45,976 bases of DNA from contig DLGR01000025.1 in assembly GCA_002482805.1 (NCBI GenBank), positions 2,933-48,908 on the forward strand. Reading direction: 5' to 3'. A program made the translations under genes and the position numbers. The notes below the pieces were generated by a model that did not search any database, was not told where the DNA came from, and worked only from the letters and a program-made list of their open reading frames with translations. Shown one piece after another: positions 24,987 through 32,845 of this stretch (within the stretch, counting starts at the first letter, position 1; the number at the start of each line of letters is the position of its first letter). This DNA comes from Micavibrio sp. UBA7689 (GTDB lineage Bacteria; Pseudomonadota; Alphaproteobacteria; Micavibrionales; Micavibrionaceae).

Positions 24987-25541
24987 ATGGCGACAGCAGA
25001 TAACGACAATTTCAAAAAAGGTGACTACGTAGTATATCCCGCCCACGGCGTGGGTATGATCGAAGGCATCGAAACCGCAAAAATCGGCGGTATCGACGTG
25101 AAATTGTACGCGATCAGCTTTGAAAAAGACCGTATGCGCCTCAAGATCCCCGTCTTCAAAGCGAAAACGTCCGGCCTGCGCCGTCTGTGCACCACGTCCC
25201 GCATGAAAGACGCTCTGAAAACCCTGCAAGGCAAAGCACGTATCCGTCGCACGATGTGGTCCCGCCGCGCGCAGGAATATGAAACCAAAATCAATTCGGG
25301 CGACCCTATCGCTATCGCGGAAGTTTACCGCGACCTGAAACGTTCCAACGACGAGAGCGAGCAGTCCTACTCCGAACGCCAGATCTACCAATCTGCGCTC
25401 GAGCGTCTGGCCCGTGAAGTTGCGGCTGTCGAGAAAATCGAAGAAGCCAAAGCAACGGCGAAACTGGAAAAGCTGATGGGCACTACCGGCGCGAAACCGG
25501 TTATCGAAGTCGAAAAACCGGCAGCGAAAAAAGCCGCTTAA
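24987..25541 (+). CDS. carD: CarD family transcriptional regulator
   Basis: CarD proteins bind the RNA polymerase beta lobe through an N-terminal Tudor-like domain and stabilise open promoter complexes, notably at rRNA promoters. Here residues 5-60 (FKKGDYVVYPAHGVGMIEGIE through MRLKIPV) form that domain. A helical, basic C-terminal domain follows (about 70-165; RRTMWSRRAQEYETKINSG, DLKRSND, RLAREVAAVEKIEEAKA). The tail is Lys/Ala-rich. AAAGGG precedes the ATG. A perfect terminator follows. The long structured leader suggests post-transcriptional control. Confidence 0.95.
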   Translation: MATADNDNFKKGDYVVYPAHGVGMIEGIETAKIGGIDVKLYAISFEKDRMRLKIPVFKAKTSGLRRLCTTSRMKDALKTLQGKARIRRTMWSRRAQEYETKINSGDPIAIAEVYRDLKRSNDESEQSYSERQIYQSALERLAREVAAVEKIEEAKATAKLEKLMGTTGAKPVIEVEKPAAKKAA

Positions 25542-25564
25542 TCAGCGTCACACAAGAATTGAAG

Positions 25565-25590
25565 ACGGGCTGAGAAATCAGCCCGTTTTT
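25565..25590 (+). terminator. Rho-independent terminator after carD
   Basis: A perfect 9-bp stem (ACGGGCTGA 25565-25573, TCAGCCCGT 25578-25586) with GAAA tetraloop is followed by a T-run. The leftward LysE-family gene ends 16 bases beyond it. Confidence 0.93.
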
Positions 25591-25605
25591 CTTTGTTTGT
25601 TTTTG

Positions 25606-26241
25606 TCAGTTGAGTTTGGTGAAAGCGAGCTTGGCGCCAAGCGCGATGAAGAGACCGCCGCAGACACGGTCGATCCATTTCGATGCTTTCAGAAAACGCG
25701 CGCGGATGGCGGGTGTCGTCAGCACCGTGGCGACGATGGAAAACCACAGCGTCGTCATCACCATACAAGTTACGCCGAGCGCCACTTTTTCCATCAGCGA
25801 CAAGTGCGGATCAATGATCTGCGTGAACAGCGCGAGGAAGAACAAGGTCGCCTTCGGGTTGAACAGGTTCGTGATAAAGCCGCTTTGCAGCGCTTTCAGC
25901 GGGCTCATGTAGACATCGACGCTGCCGTCCATATTCTGTGGCGCTTCATAGCCTTTAGACTTGAGCGCTTTGTAGCCGACATACATCAGGTACGCCGCGC
26001 CGATCCATTTCAGGATGTTAAACAGAACGATCGATTGCGAAATCAGGATCGCCAGGCCAGCCAAACAGTAGGATACGTGAATGGCGACCGCGAGGCCGAA
26101 GCCAATGGCGGTGAAAATGCCCGCGCGGCGGGAGAACAATACGGAGTTCCGCACAGCCATAACAAAGTCCGGCCCCGGCGATGCGAGGGCGATTGTAAAT
26201 ACGACAACGAGCGTAAGCCAGTTCGAGATGAATGTTTCCAT
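25606..26241 (-). CDS. LysE/RhtB family amino-acid exporter
   Basis: This is an inner-membrane exporter of the LysE superfamily, which pumps amino acids such as threonine, homoserine or lysine out of the cell. The 211-residue protein has about six hydrophobic segments. It carries the family signature near the N-terminus: ALASPGPDFVMAVRNSVLFSR, with SPGPD at about 21-25. The loop GFITNLFNPKATLFFLALF matches the second conserved motif. It is convergent with carD and divergent from the phosphatase-like gene. The substrate cannot be assigned. Confidence 0.9.
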   Translation of the reverse strand: METFISNWLTLVVVFTIALASPGPDFVMAVRNSVLFSRRAGIFTAIGFGLAVAIHVSYCLAGLAILISQSIVLFNILKWIGAAYLMYVGYKALKSKGYEAPQNMDGSVDVYMSPLKALQSGFITNLFNPKATLFFLALFTQIIDPHLSLMEKVALGVTCMVMTTLWFSIVATVLTTPAIRARFLKASKWIDRVCGGLFIALGAKLAFTKLN

Positions 26242-26447
26242 GCAAAAACACTAACAGCGCACCCCCTTTCATGTCCACCAAGTTATCCACAGCCCGCATA
26301 CATAAGGGTTTTCTAAGACTTCCCCGAATCTACGACTCTCCGTACGATTGTTTCATTCTTACGGGAAGTCCTTTCCCGAAACCTAAAGAGTACGCTTCCT
26401 TCCTTCTCATCGGACAAACGGGTCAGACTGCTGTGTGTGTGACTACG

Positions 26448-27251
26448 ATGGATAAACGCTTTTGCGATATGGGTGCTCCGCGCCGTGTGTGGGCTGTGTC
26501 CGCCATTCACGGAGAACTCGAAAAGCTGTACGCGTTGCATGACGCCATCTTGGACAGGCTGCAGGCCGGCGACCGGATCGTGTATTTGGGGAACTACACC
26601 GGATACGGGAAACAATCCCGCGAAACGGTGGACGAAATACTGACCTTCCGCCGGCTTGCCCTGTCTCTTCCGGGCATGCGGCCCGATGACATTATTTATT
26701 TGCGCGGACGCCAAGAAGACATGTGGCATAAGTTAACGCAACTCCAGTTCGCCAACAAACCCGAACTCGCCCTGCAAGACATGCTCGACAAGGGTCTTGC
26801 CCAGACGCTCGAGAGTTATGACATCGACGCCGCGGAAGGCATACGTGTCTCCAAGGAAGGCGTTTTGTCGATTACCCGCTGGACCAACAAAATCCGCGAA
26901 AAAACCCGCACCATGGCCGGTTACGATATCTGGACCACCCATTACAAACGCGCGGCGTACACCACCCATGACGGACGCCATCCCATGTTGTTTGTGAACG
27001 CCGGAATCGCGCCGAAAATGCCGCTCGAACAACAGGGTGAGAATTTTTATTGGTCGGGCGATGACTTCGTTAATATGACCGAAGCTTATAGACCTTTTGA
27101 AAAGGTCATACGGGGGTATGATCCGACAGGTGCCGGCGTGCACATCAATTGCGTCACCGCGACCCTCGACGGCGGGTGCGGATTTGGCGGAAATCTGGTC
27201 GGTGCAGGAATGAATCCGGATGGAAAAATTCTAGAGATTCTCGAAGCTTAG
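26448..27251 (+). CDS. Calcineurin-like phosphoesterase fold lacking its metal ligands
   Basis: The protein keeps the layout of a PPP/ApaH-type metallophosphatase but has lost nearly all active-site residues. Motif GDxHG is VSAIHG (Ala19 replaces Asp; His21 stays). GDxxDRG is GNYTGYG (Asn49 and Gly52 replace both Asp). GNHE is GRQE (Arg88, Gln89). HAG is NAG (Asn184 replaces His). The later GH motif reads RGYDPTG. The end INCVTATLDGGCGFGGNL keeps the fold's last strand. The start at 26448 gives 267 residues; no good ribosome site is seen, and upstream GTGs are possible. It precedes rpoH and is probably a binding or regulatory pseudo-enzyme. The frame is intact, so this is not simple decay. 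Confidence 0.8.
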   Translation: MDKRFCDMGAPRRVWAVSAIHGELEKLYALHDAILDRLQAGDRIVYLGNYTGYGKQSRETVDEILTFRRLALSLPGMRPDDIIYLRGRQEDMWHKLTQLQFANKPELALQDMLDKGLAQTLESYDIDAAEGIRVSKEGVLSITRWTNKIREKTRTMAGYDIWTTHYKRAAYTTHDGRHPMLFVNAGIAPKMPLEQQGENFYWSGDDFVNMTEAYRPFEKVIRGYDPTGAGVHINCVTATLDGGCGFGGNLVGAGMNPDGKILEILEA

Positions 27252-27270
27252 AAAGACTTATCAAATTGTG

Positions 27271-27288
27271 TGCATACATTTGTATGCA
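27271..27288. repeat. Perfect 7-bp inverted repeat after the phosphatase-like gene
   Basis: TGCATAC (27271-27277) and GTATGCA (27282-27288) are separated by ATTT. No T-run follows, so it resembles a small operator more than a terminator. Confidence 0.5.
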
Positions 27289-27407
27289 AGTGATTCGCGC
27301 ACTCTTGCTGCCGAGTCGCTAAATTTGACGGTGGTGCGGGCTGTGCTATCGCCCCTTCGGCCACAGGCGTAAAGATCGCCGACAATATTAATCTCTTAAT
27401 TAATTTG

Positions 27408-27433
27408 GGAACTCTCATTGATCCCTGCTCGTT
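27408..27433 (+). promoter_or_regulatory. EcfG-type general-stress promoter ahead of rpoH
   Basis: GGAAC (27408-27412), a 17-base spacer and CGTT (27430-27433) match the consensus read by the alphaproteobacterial general-stress sigma factor EcfG. It predicts a leader of about 190 bases to the rpoH ATG. Confidence 0.6.
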
Positions 27434-27627
27434 TTATAAACGTATTCAAAATGATGTACGTAAATGCTTTGCGCGTAATGGTTAATTTCATAAATTTTGA
27501 AATTTGTTACCGGCCTTTTAATACCCAGATAAAAACACATTCTTTGCACATTTGGGGTGTTGAATCGTAATCAAGGGTGATCCAAGCCCGCACGCCTTTC
27601 GTATCAAGTTCAAGAAAGCGAGATATC

Positions 27628-28515
27628 ATGGCTCACATCGACGATCCCCAAACGCAGAAAGCGAACCTTTCCTACATACGCTCCTCCATGGCCGAACCCA
27701 TTCTCGAAAAAGAGCATGAGCTGGACCTCGCACGCCGCTGGCGCAATGACGGTGACGAGAAAGCTATTCATGAACTGGTAAAGTCGTACACCCGTTTGGT
27801 CGTGTCGGCCGCCGCGAAGTTCAGAAATTACGGATTACCCATGGGCGATCTCATCCAAGAGGGCAATATCGGCCTGATGCAGGCAGCAGCCCGTTTCGAA
27901 CCCGAACGCGACCTTCGTTTTTCGACGTACGCCAATTGGTGGATCAGATCCGCCATGCAGGATTACGTTTTGCGCAACTGGTCCATCGTGCGTACCGGCA
28001 CAACCGCCGCGCAAAAATCTTTGTTCTTCAATCTGCGACGTCTGCGCGCCAAGATCGAACGCACCCAAGGTGCCGAAGGTCTGGGTGAAGTCGGCCGCGC
28101 GCAAATTGCCAAAGAATTGAACGTCAATATCAAGGACGTCGAGCAGATGGAAGGCCGTTTGAGCGGCGGGGACAATTCCCTGAACGCCGTGGTCGGTGAA
28201 GACGGTGACGAGGAATGGCAAAACTTCCTCGCGGACGACCGCCCCAACCCCGAAGATATCGTCATGGGTATGAAAGATGCCAAGACACGTTCGAAATGGC
28301 TGGAAGAAGCGCTGAACACTTTATCCGACCGAGAACAAAAGATTATCCGTGACCGTCACCTTCAATATGAAACCGTGACTCTGGAAGATCTGGGTTCCGA
28401 ACTCGGTGTTTCGAAAGAACGTGTGCGCCAGCTTGAAGCACGCGCCATGGAGAAGCTCAAAGCTTCCATCGCGCAAAAAGTCCCGAATGTCGCTGATCTA
28501 TTTTCTGCGGCGTAG
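27628..28515 (+). CDS. rpoH: RNA polymerase sigma-32 factor RpoH
   Basis: RpoH directs RNA polymerase to heat-shock and related stress promoters. The 295-residue protein has region 2 (DLIQEGNIGLMQAAARFEP, RFSTYANWWIRSAMQDYVLRNWS). The RpoH box is seen as QKSLFFNLRR. Region 4 has a helix-turn-helix (LEDLGSELGVSKERVRQLEARAMEKL). The start at 27628 (MAHIDDPQ) has GCGAGA upstream and fits the family; an upstream GTG would add 17 unusual residues. An EcfG-type promoter upstream suggests control by the general stress response, as reported for some alphaproteobacterial rpoH genes. Whether it is the RpoH1 or RpoH2 type is not decidable here. Confidence 0.96.
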   Translation: MAHIDDPQTQKANLSYIRSSMAEPILEKEHELDLARRWRNDGDEKAIHELVKSYTRLVVSAAAKFRNYGLPMGDLIQEGNIGLMQAAARFEPERDLRFSTYANWWIRSAMQDYVLRNWSIVRTGTTAAQKSLFFNLRRLRAKIERTQGAEGLGEVGRAQIAKELNVNIKDVEQMEGRLSGGDNSLNAVVGEDGDEEWQNFLADDRPNPEDIVMGMKDAKTRSKWLEEALNTLSDREQKIIRDRHLQYETVTLEDLGSELGVSKERVRQLEARAMEKLKASIAQKVPNVADLFSAA

Positions 28516-28572
28516 CGTATAAAATTGATGAGGGTGATATTCCCCTAAGACACCCGATTTGATGAACGAGAA

Positions 28573-28606
28573 AACGGCCCGGCTTCCCCTCCGGGTCGTT
28601 TTTTAT
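28573..28606 (+). terminator. Terminator after rpoH, probably bidirectional
   Basis: AACGGCCCGG (28573-28582) pairs with CCGGGTCGTT (28591-28600), with one G-T pair, and is followed by a T-run. Its reverse complement also ends in T's (TTTTCTCGTT), so it can serve the leftward gene whose stop lies at 28603-28605. Confidence 0.88.
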
Positions 28607-29385
28607 TCTTTCAGCCCGTGTTGTTTCAAAAGTTTTTCCAGAGTGCCGTCGCGCGTCATATCTTCGATCACCACGTCGATATTGGATTTGAGCGTCGTAG
28701 CCCCATCGGGGAAAAACAACCGCACGGATGTGTCCAGCAAGGATTTGTCCGTGACCTGTTTGAGTTTTCCGGGGTTAGATTTTTCATACGCCTTGTAAGC
28801 CAGACGCGATAAAACAAGGAAGTTGGCTTTCTTCGTATGCACTTCCATCATCATATTCGACGGAGTTGCCCCCATCGGCAGTAGATTGAGTTTTGCCTTC
28901 GGAAACAGTTTGGGCGCGTATATCCCGCCCAGTTCCCCGTCCATGCCGACAAACGTATATTTTGCATCGTTCAATTGATCGAAGGATGTAATGCCCGTCA
29001 AATCCGCCGTAGCATCGGCATAGATGTTGATCGGATCTTCCATGATGAAACGCCCCGGCATACCCTTCATCAGTGAAGCGGGAAGAACCAGAAGCGGCGC
29101 ACACAGCATATCGTAATGGCCGACATTCAAATCTTCGAACAAGGTCGCAAAGCTCGATATCTCGGTGTATTTGATTTTCAGGCCCGTACGTTCGCCGATT
29201 TCTTTCATCAGGTCTGTCGTAAATCCGCTCGGTTTTCCTTCCCGGTCATAGGAAAAGATTGTGCCCAGCACATAGACGCCGCAATTGATTTCCTGATTTT
29301 TGCGCACGCGCTCCAAGGCAACGTCTGCGGCGAAGGCTTGACCTGAAAACGCGATAAAAACCAATAGTGCCAGTATGAAACGCAT
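28603..29385 (-). CDS. Periplasmic solute-binding protein (family 3, amino-acid type)
   Basis: This encodes an exported substrate-binding protein. Residues 1-19 are a signal peptide (MRFILALLVFIAFSGQAFA). The mature part follows the family 3 pattern: IFSYDREGKPSGFTTDLMKEIGERTGLKIKY, FATLFEDLNVGHYDML and a C-terminal lobe ending GTLEKLLKQHGLKE. No transporter permease or ATPase gene is adjacent, so it may be an orphan binding protein or serve a signalling role. The ligand, an amino acid or related compound, is not known. The usual ligand-binding Arg and Asp cannot be placed with confidence. It follows the M48 protease gene by 2 bases. Confidence 0.85.
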   Translation of the reverse strand: MRFILALLVFIAFSGQAFAADVALERVRKNQEINCGVYVLGTIFSYDREGKPSGFTTDLMKEIGERTGLKIKYTEISSFATLFEDLNVGHYDMLCAPLLVLPASLMKGMPGRFIMEDPINIYADATADLTGITSFDQLNDAKYTFVGMDGELGGIYAPKLFPKAKLNLLPMGATPSNMMMEVHTKKANFLVLSRLAYKAYEKSNPGKLKQVTDKSLLDTSVRLFFPDGATTLKSNIDVVIEDMTRDGTLEKLLKQHGLKE

Positions 29386-29387
29386 GT

Positions 29388-30854
29388 TTACTCCGTCACT
29401 ACTTTGTAAATTTGCCCGGACGTGAGGCCGTTGCCCCCCAGACCATTCAGAACGGCAAAGCGTTCTTCCTTGTGCGTCGGGAAGGCCATGCGCGCGGCCG
29501 CCTGCGCCAGACTTTCACCTGCCGCCGTGAAAGTGCGGACTTTCAAGGCATGGACCGAAGCGCGTTCGGATTCTGTCATGGCGCGGAAGGAATAGGTTGT
29601 GCGCTTCATATTTTCAACCGCGGCCGTTCCTGCATTTTGTGGAATGGCCATCTGGAAACGGAAGAACTGCCCCGGTTTCCATTGGATAGCCACGACGCGG
29701 ATGATGACGGGCGCGCCGTTCGCCGTACCAGCAAAAGCAGCGGTGGCAGCAGGCATGCCGTTAATCGTTACGTTTTCCGCCTGTGCAGAGGACGGTTTGT
29801 TTTTCATCCAGTTTTCGGTGAGATAGCGCAAAGGATCACGCCCCTGATCGTCCCTGCCCGCATCGAGAATGATAATCGAACCGTCTTTGGAAGCCGCGAT
29901 CAATTCGTTCGGGTTGTTCTGGATTTCAAATCCTTGCGGAACGCTGAAGGTAAAACCCATTTTCGGATGATAAAAATTGTTTCCGCGGACAAAGCCTTGC
30001 GCTTCGGAATCTCCGTATGTAAGGCCGTTAATCATGGACAGATACACATCGCGGTTATCAACCTTCGCACCGCCGCCATAATTTACGGCCAGTGCGGATG
30101 CATGCGTCACGCGATCACCTGTAACCGGGTGGGTGGAGAAATAATTGAAGCCCGCGCCTTCGCTCGCGCCCGCGATTTTTTGATCGAGTTTGGTTTGTGC
30201 ATCCAAGGATTTCAGGAAGCCCGCCATCGCGTTCGGATCATATCCCGCCGTGGCGAGATAACGCACGCCGAGTTCATCAGCCTGCGTTTCCTGACCGCGC
30301 GAATAGGATTTGATGTAGAGGTCGGAGCCGACATTGGCAATTTGTCCGACCGCGCTGCTGCCCGTGGCTGCGGACAATACCGCCGCGCCCAAACCTGCCA
30401 ACACGCCGTGCGACATGCGTTCCGCCGCATGGCGCGCCGTGATGTGGCCGATTTCGTGTGCGATAACGCCGGCCATTTCCGCTTCGGAATTCGCGAGAGC
30501 CAAAAGCCCGCGCGATACGTAGATATATCCGCCGGGTATGGCGAACGCGTTCACGATGGGGGAATCGATCACGTAGAATTTATATTGAACGTCGGAGCGT
30601 TCCGTTCCGCTCGCCACTTTTTGGCCGATGCGGTTGACGTATTCGGCGATGGGACCTGTGATGAATTCGCCGTAAGTCTGGCGCACCTTTTCATGTTCGC
30701 TTGCCCCGATGGAGGCTTCCTGTCCTGCGGGGAGCAAACCCGTGAATTGCTGTTCGCCCGTGGCGGGGTTCGTGGAGCATCCGCCGAGCAATAGCGCGGC
30801 ACCGAGTATCAGGTATTTCCAAAGACCGGTTTTAGGGCTAGAAACGGGAACCAT
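29388..30854 (-). CDS. M48-family metalloprotease lipoprotein
   Basis: This is a lipid-anchored zinc protease related to BepA/YggG, which act in outer-membrane quality control. The lipobox LGGC gives Cys26. The zinc motif HEIGH is at residues 133-137, with the third ligand Glu194 in ETQADELGVRYL. The C-terminal part (about 330-480) lacks recognisable TPRs and ends with a segment (VRTFTAAGESLAQAAARM...) that may be a LysM-like or secretin-binding fold. The ATG at 30854 has AAGGAG about 10 bases upstream. That ATG overlaps the divergent ATG at 30853. The gene is followed closely by the solute-binding protein gene. Confidence 0.9.
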   Translation of the reverse strand: MVPVSSPKTGLWKYLILGAALLLGGCSTNPATGEQQFTGLLPAGQEASIGASEHEKVRQTYGEFITGPIAEYVNRIGQKVASGTERSDVQYKFYVIDSPIVNAFAIPGGYIYVSRGLLALANSEAEMAGVIAHEIGHITARHAAERMSHGVLAGLGAAVLSAATGSSAVGQIANVGSDLYIKSYSRGQETQADELGVRYLATAGYDPNAMAGFLKSLDAQTKLDQKIAGASEGAGFNYFSTHPVTGDRVTHASALAVNYGGGAKVDNRDVYLSMINGLTYGDSEAQGFVRGNNFYHPKMGFTFSVPQGFEIQNNPNELIAASKDGSIIILDAGRDDQGRDPLRYLTENWMKNKPSSAQAENVTINGMPAATAAFAGTANGAPVIIRVVAIQWKPGQFFRFQMAIPQNAGTAAVENMKRTTYSFRAMTESERASVHALKVRTFTAAGESLAQAAARMAFPTHKEERFAVLNGLGGNGLTSGQIYKVVTE

Positions 30855-31800
30855 GCGGATATTGCTCCTTATATTGATGTGCTTTGCCTTCATACCACAG
30901 GCGCGGGCCGAGGAAAACACCCCACCAAACACCGAGAACCCCCAAGCAGTTCCGGTGATAAAGGGCGATTTCACGGGTCTAAAGCACACATCCACGGGCC
31001 GCGTGGACACGATCATCGATTATCAAACCGTATTATTGACGGATGGCAAGATCGTGCGCTTGCTCGGCCTCTATTATGCCGAGGGCGAAACGCAATATAT
31101 GGGCAAGGCGCTGCTCGAAACCCTGCTCCCCAAGGGCACGGAAGTCATGCTCTACCAACGGAAAAATTCCGTGTCTGGCGACAAGACAGGAAAAGTAAAC
31201 CGCATGGGTCATGTGCTCGCCCATCTTGTCAAAAAACAAAATGAAGAATGGATCAGCGGCGTGGTGGTTATCAGCGGACTCGCCTATGCCTTCACAGACG
31301 GCAGCAACCCCGCCATGGCAGAGCAGCTGTACGCCTTCGAAAACAACGCCCGCAAAAACAAACGCGGCGTGTGGATGGACGCAAGCGTGGAAGGATTGTT
31401 AAACCCTGACACCGCCATCAGAGGCGACGGGCAATTTCGTGTGGTCGAAGGGATTGTGAAAAAAGCCGCGAGTTCAAAGAACAATCTTTATTTGAATTTC
31501 GGCGACGACATGAAAAAGGATTTCACCGTCATGATATCGCCATCGCTTCGTAAAAAGCTTTCCATGCGCGGTATCGACCCGATGGGATTGAGCGGCAAAA
31601 ACATCCGCGTGCGCGGCTGGATCCGCCAATGGAACGGACCATTCATGGAATTGGACACGGCGGAGCGACTCGAGATTCTATCCCCTCTTCCGTCCACCGG
31701 CCCATCCACAGGGGTATCCACCGAACCATCCACAGGGTCTGTGGAAAAACCCGCAAAACCATCCGCGCCTGCACCCGTTTCTGGACAGATCAATCCTTAA
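30853..31800 (+). CDS. Secreted SNase-like (thermonuclease fold) protein, 315 aa
   Basis: This exported protein has a signal peptide (residues 1-19) and a staphylococcal-nuclease-like domain at about 45-175. Against SNase, Arg35 and Glu43 are kept as Arg69 and Glu77 (VRLLGLYYAE). The calcium-binding Asp40 is Tyr74 and the catalytic Arg87 is His120 (RMGHVLA), so nuclease activity is doubtful. A second part at 190-275 (VVEGIVKKA..., IRVRGWIRQWNG) looks like an OB fold. The tail repeats STGPSTGVSTEPSTG and is Pro-rich. The start overlaps the divergent M48 gene's ATG. It leads a rightward series with pip, pgk and a membrane peptide, spaced by 15-16 bases. Confidence 0.8.
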   Translation: MRILLLILMCFAFIPQARAEENTPPNTENPQAVPVIKGDFTGLKHTSTGRVDTIIDYQTVLLTDGKIVRLLGLYYAEGETQYMGKALLETLLPKGTEVMLYQRKNSVSGDKTGKVNRMGHVLAHLVKKQNEEWISGVVVISGLAYAFTDGSNPAMAEQLYAFENNARKNKRGVWMDASVEGLLNPDTAIRGDGQFRVVEGIVKKAASSKNNLYLNFGDDMKKDFTVMISPSLRKKLSMRGIDPMGLSGKNIRVRGWIRQWNGPFMELDTAERLEILSPLPSTGPSTGVSTEPSTGSVEKPAKPSAPAPVSGQINP

Positions 31801-31816
31801 TTTGTTAAGGTTTGCC

Positions 31817-32830
31817 ATGTCACCGCATCTGGATAAACCCACGCCGCCCGCGACGGAGTATCGTTACCGCCGTACGCCGCTGTTGGGATTTTTCCCGGAG
31901 ATCAAACCCTATTCATCGGCTTTTCTGACGCTTGGCAACGGCCATGAAATGTATTGGGAGCAATCGGGCAATCCGCAGGGCGTGCCGATCGTTCTTATCC
32001 ATGGAGGACCAGGGGGCGGAACTTCGCCCATCCAACGTTGTTTCTTCGATCCCGATTATTACCGCATTATCATGTTTGACCAACGCGGTGCTGGAAAATC
32101 ATCCCCGTTCGGTTCCGTCGAAGACAATTCGCGCGATTTGTTGATCGAGGATATGGAAGCGCTGCGCAAACATCTGTCTATTTCCAAATGGCATTTGTTC
32201 GGCGGATCGTGGGGTTCGACGCTCGCGCTGTCCTATGCAAGCGCTTACCCGCAAAACTGCCTGAGCATGATATTGAGCGGCATATTCCTGATGGAGCAGG
32301 ATGAAATCGACTGGTTCTTTTACGGTATCCGCAACGTGTTCCCCGAAGCATGGGACCAGTTTGTCGGCATCATTCCCGAAGACGAACGCAGCGATCTCCT
32401 CAACGCCTATCACAAGCGCCTGTTTTCCGATGATGAGGAAATAGCCATGGAAGCGGCAATTAGATGGTGTTTGTATGAAAGCGCGTGTTCATCGCTGATC
32501 CCCAACTACGAGACCATCACGACCGAAGAGCAAAAATCCCAAGTCCTCACGATCGCCCGCATCGAATGCCATTATTTCAAGCATCAGGTGATCGCCCCCC
32601 AAAACAGCCTGATCCACCATGTCGACAAATTCCGCGCCGTCCCCAGCATCATTATCAACGGCCGCTATGACATGCTCTGCCCCATCAAAACCGCCCACCG
32701 CCTGCATCTGGCATGGCCGGAGGCCGATTATGTGGTGGTGCCTGACGGCGGGCATTCGGAACAGGACCCCGCCATCCGTTCGCGCTTGATCGAGGCCACG
32801 GAAAATGCGAAAACGCTGTACAAATTATAG
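31817..32830 (+). CDS. pip: Proline iminopeptidase
   Basis: Pip removes N-terminal proline from peptides. This alpha/beta hydrolase of family S33 has the oxyanion motif HGGPGGG (about residues 61-67), DQRGAGKS, the nucleophile elbow GGSWGS, the acid in NGRYDMLCP and the catalytic His in GGHSEQD. The ATG at 31817 has AAGG 7 bases upstream; a TTG at 31802 would add 5 residues. The 337-residue length fits. It sits between the SNase-like gene and pgk, 16 and 15 bases away, so the genes are probably co-transcribed. No metabolic link is apparent. Confidence 0.93.
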   Translation: MSPHLDKPTPPATEYRYRRTPLLGFFPEIKPYSSAFLTLGNGHEMYWEQSGNPQGVPIVLIHGGPGGGTSPIQRCFFDPDYYRIIMFDQRGAGKSSPFGSVEDNSRDLLIEDMEALRKHLSISKWHLFGGSWGSTLALSYASAYPQNCLSMILSGIFLMEQDEIDWFFYGIRNVFPEAWDQFVGIIPEDERSDLLNAYHKRLFSDDEEIAMEAAIRWCLYESACSSLIPNYETITTEEQKSQVLTIARIECHYFKHQVIAPQNSLIHHVDKFRAVPSIIINGRYDMLCPIKTAHRLHLAWPEADYVVVPDGGHSEQDPAIRSRLIEATENAKTLYKL

Positions 32831-32845
32831 GTAATGGAGAAGTGA

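Larger units (their letters stand above)
27252..27627 (+). other. 376-base intergenic region upstream of rpoH
   Basis: No convincing gene lies here. It holds a 7-bp palindrome at 27271-27288, a CTGTG/CACAG hairpin (27341-27366), an EcfG-type promoter at 27408-27433, and an AT-rich stretch to the rpoH start. A possible TTGACG element lies at 27326-27331. A 39-codon frame at 27451 has no ribosome site and I do not call it. Confidence 0.6.

Noticed and set aside
26448..27251. Phosphatase-like gene as a frameshifted pseudogene
   Set aside because: The frame is full length and the substitutions fall precisely on the catalytic motifs with the rest of the fold kept.
27451..27570. 39-codon frame upstream of rpoH
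   Set aside because: It has no ribosome site and an AT-driven composition; the region is better explained as leader.
29412..30794. Open frame on the plus strand opposite the M48 protease
   Set aside because: It is antisense to a clear protease with a complete HEIGH motif; the translation is Arg/His-rich and looks non-functional.
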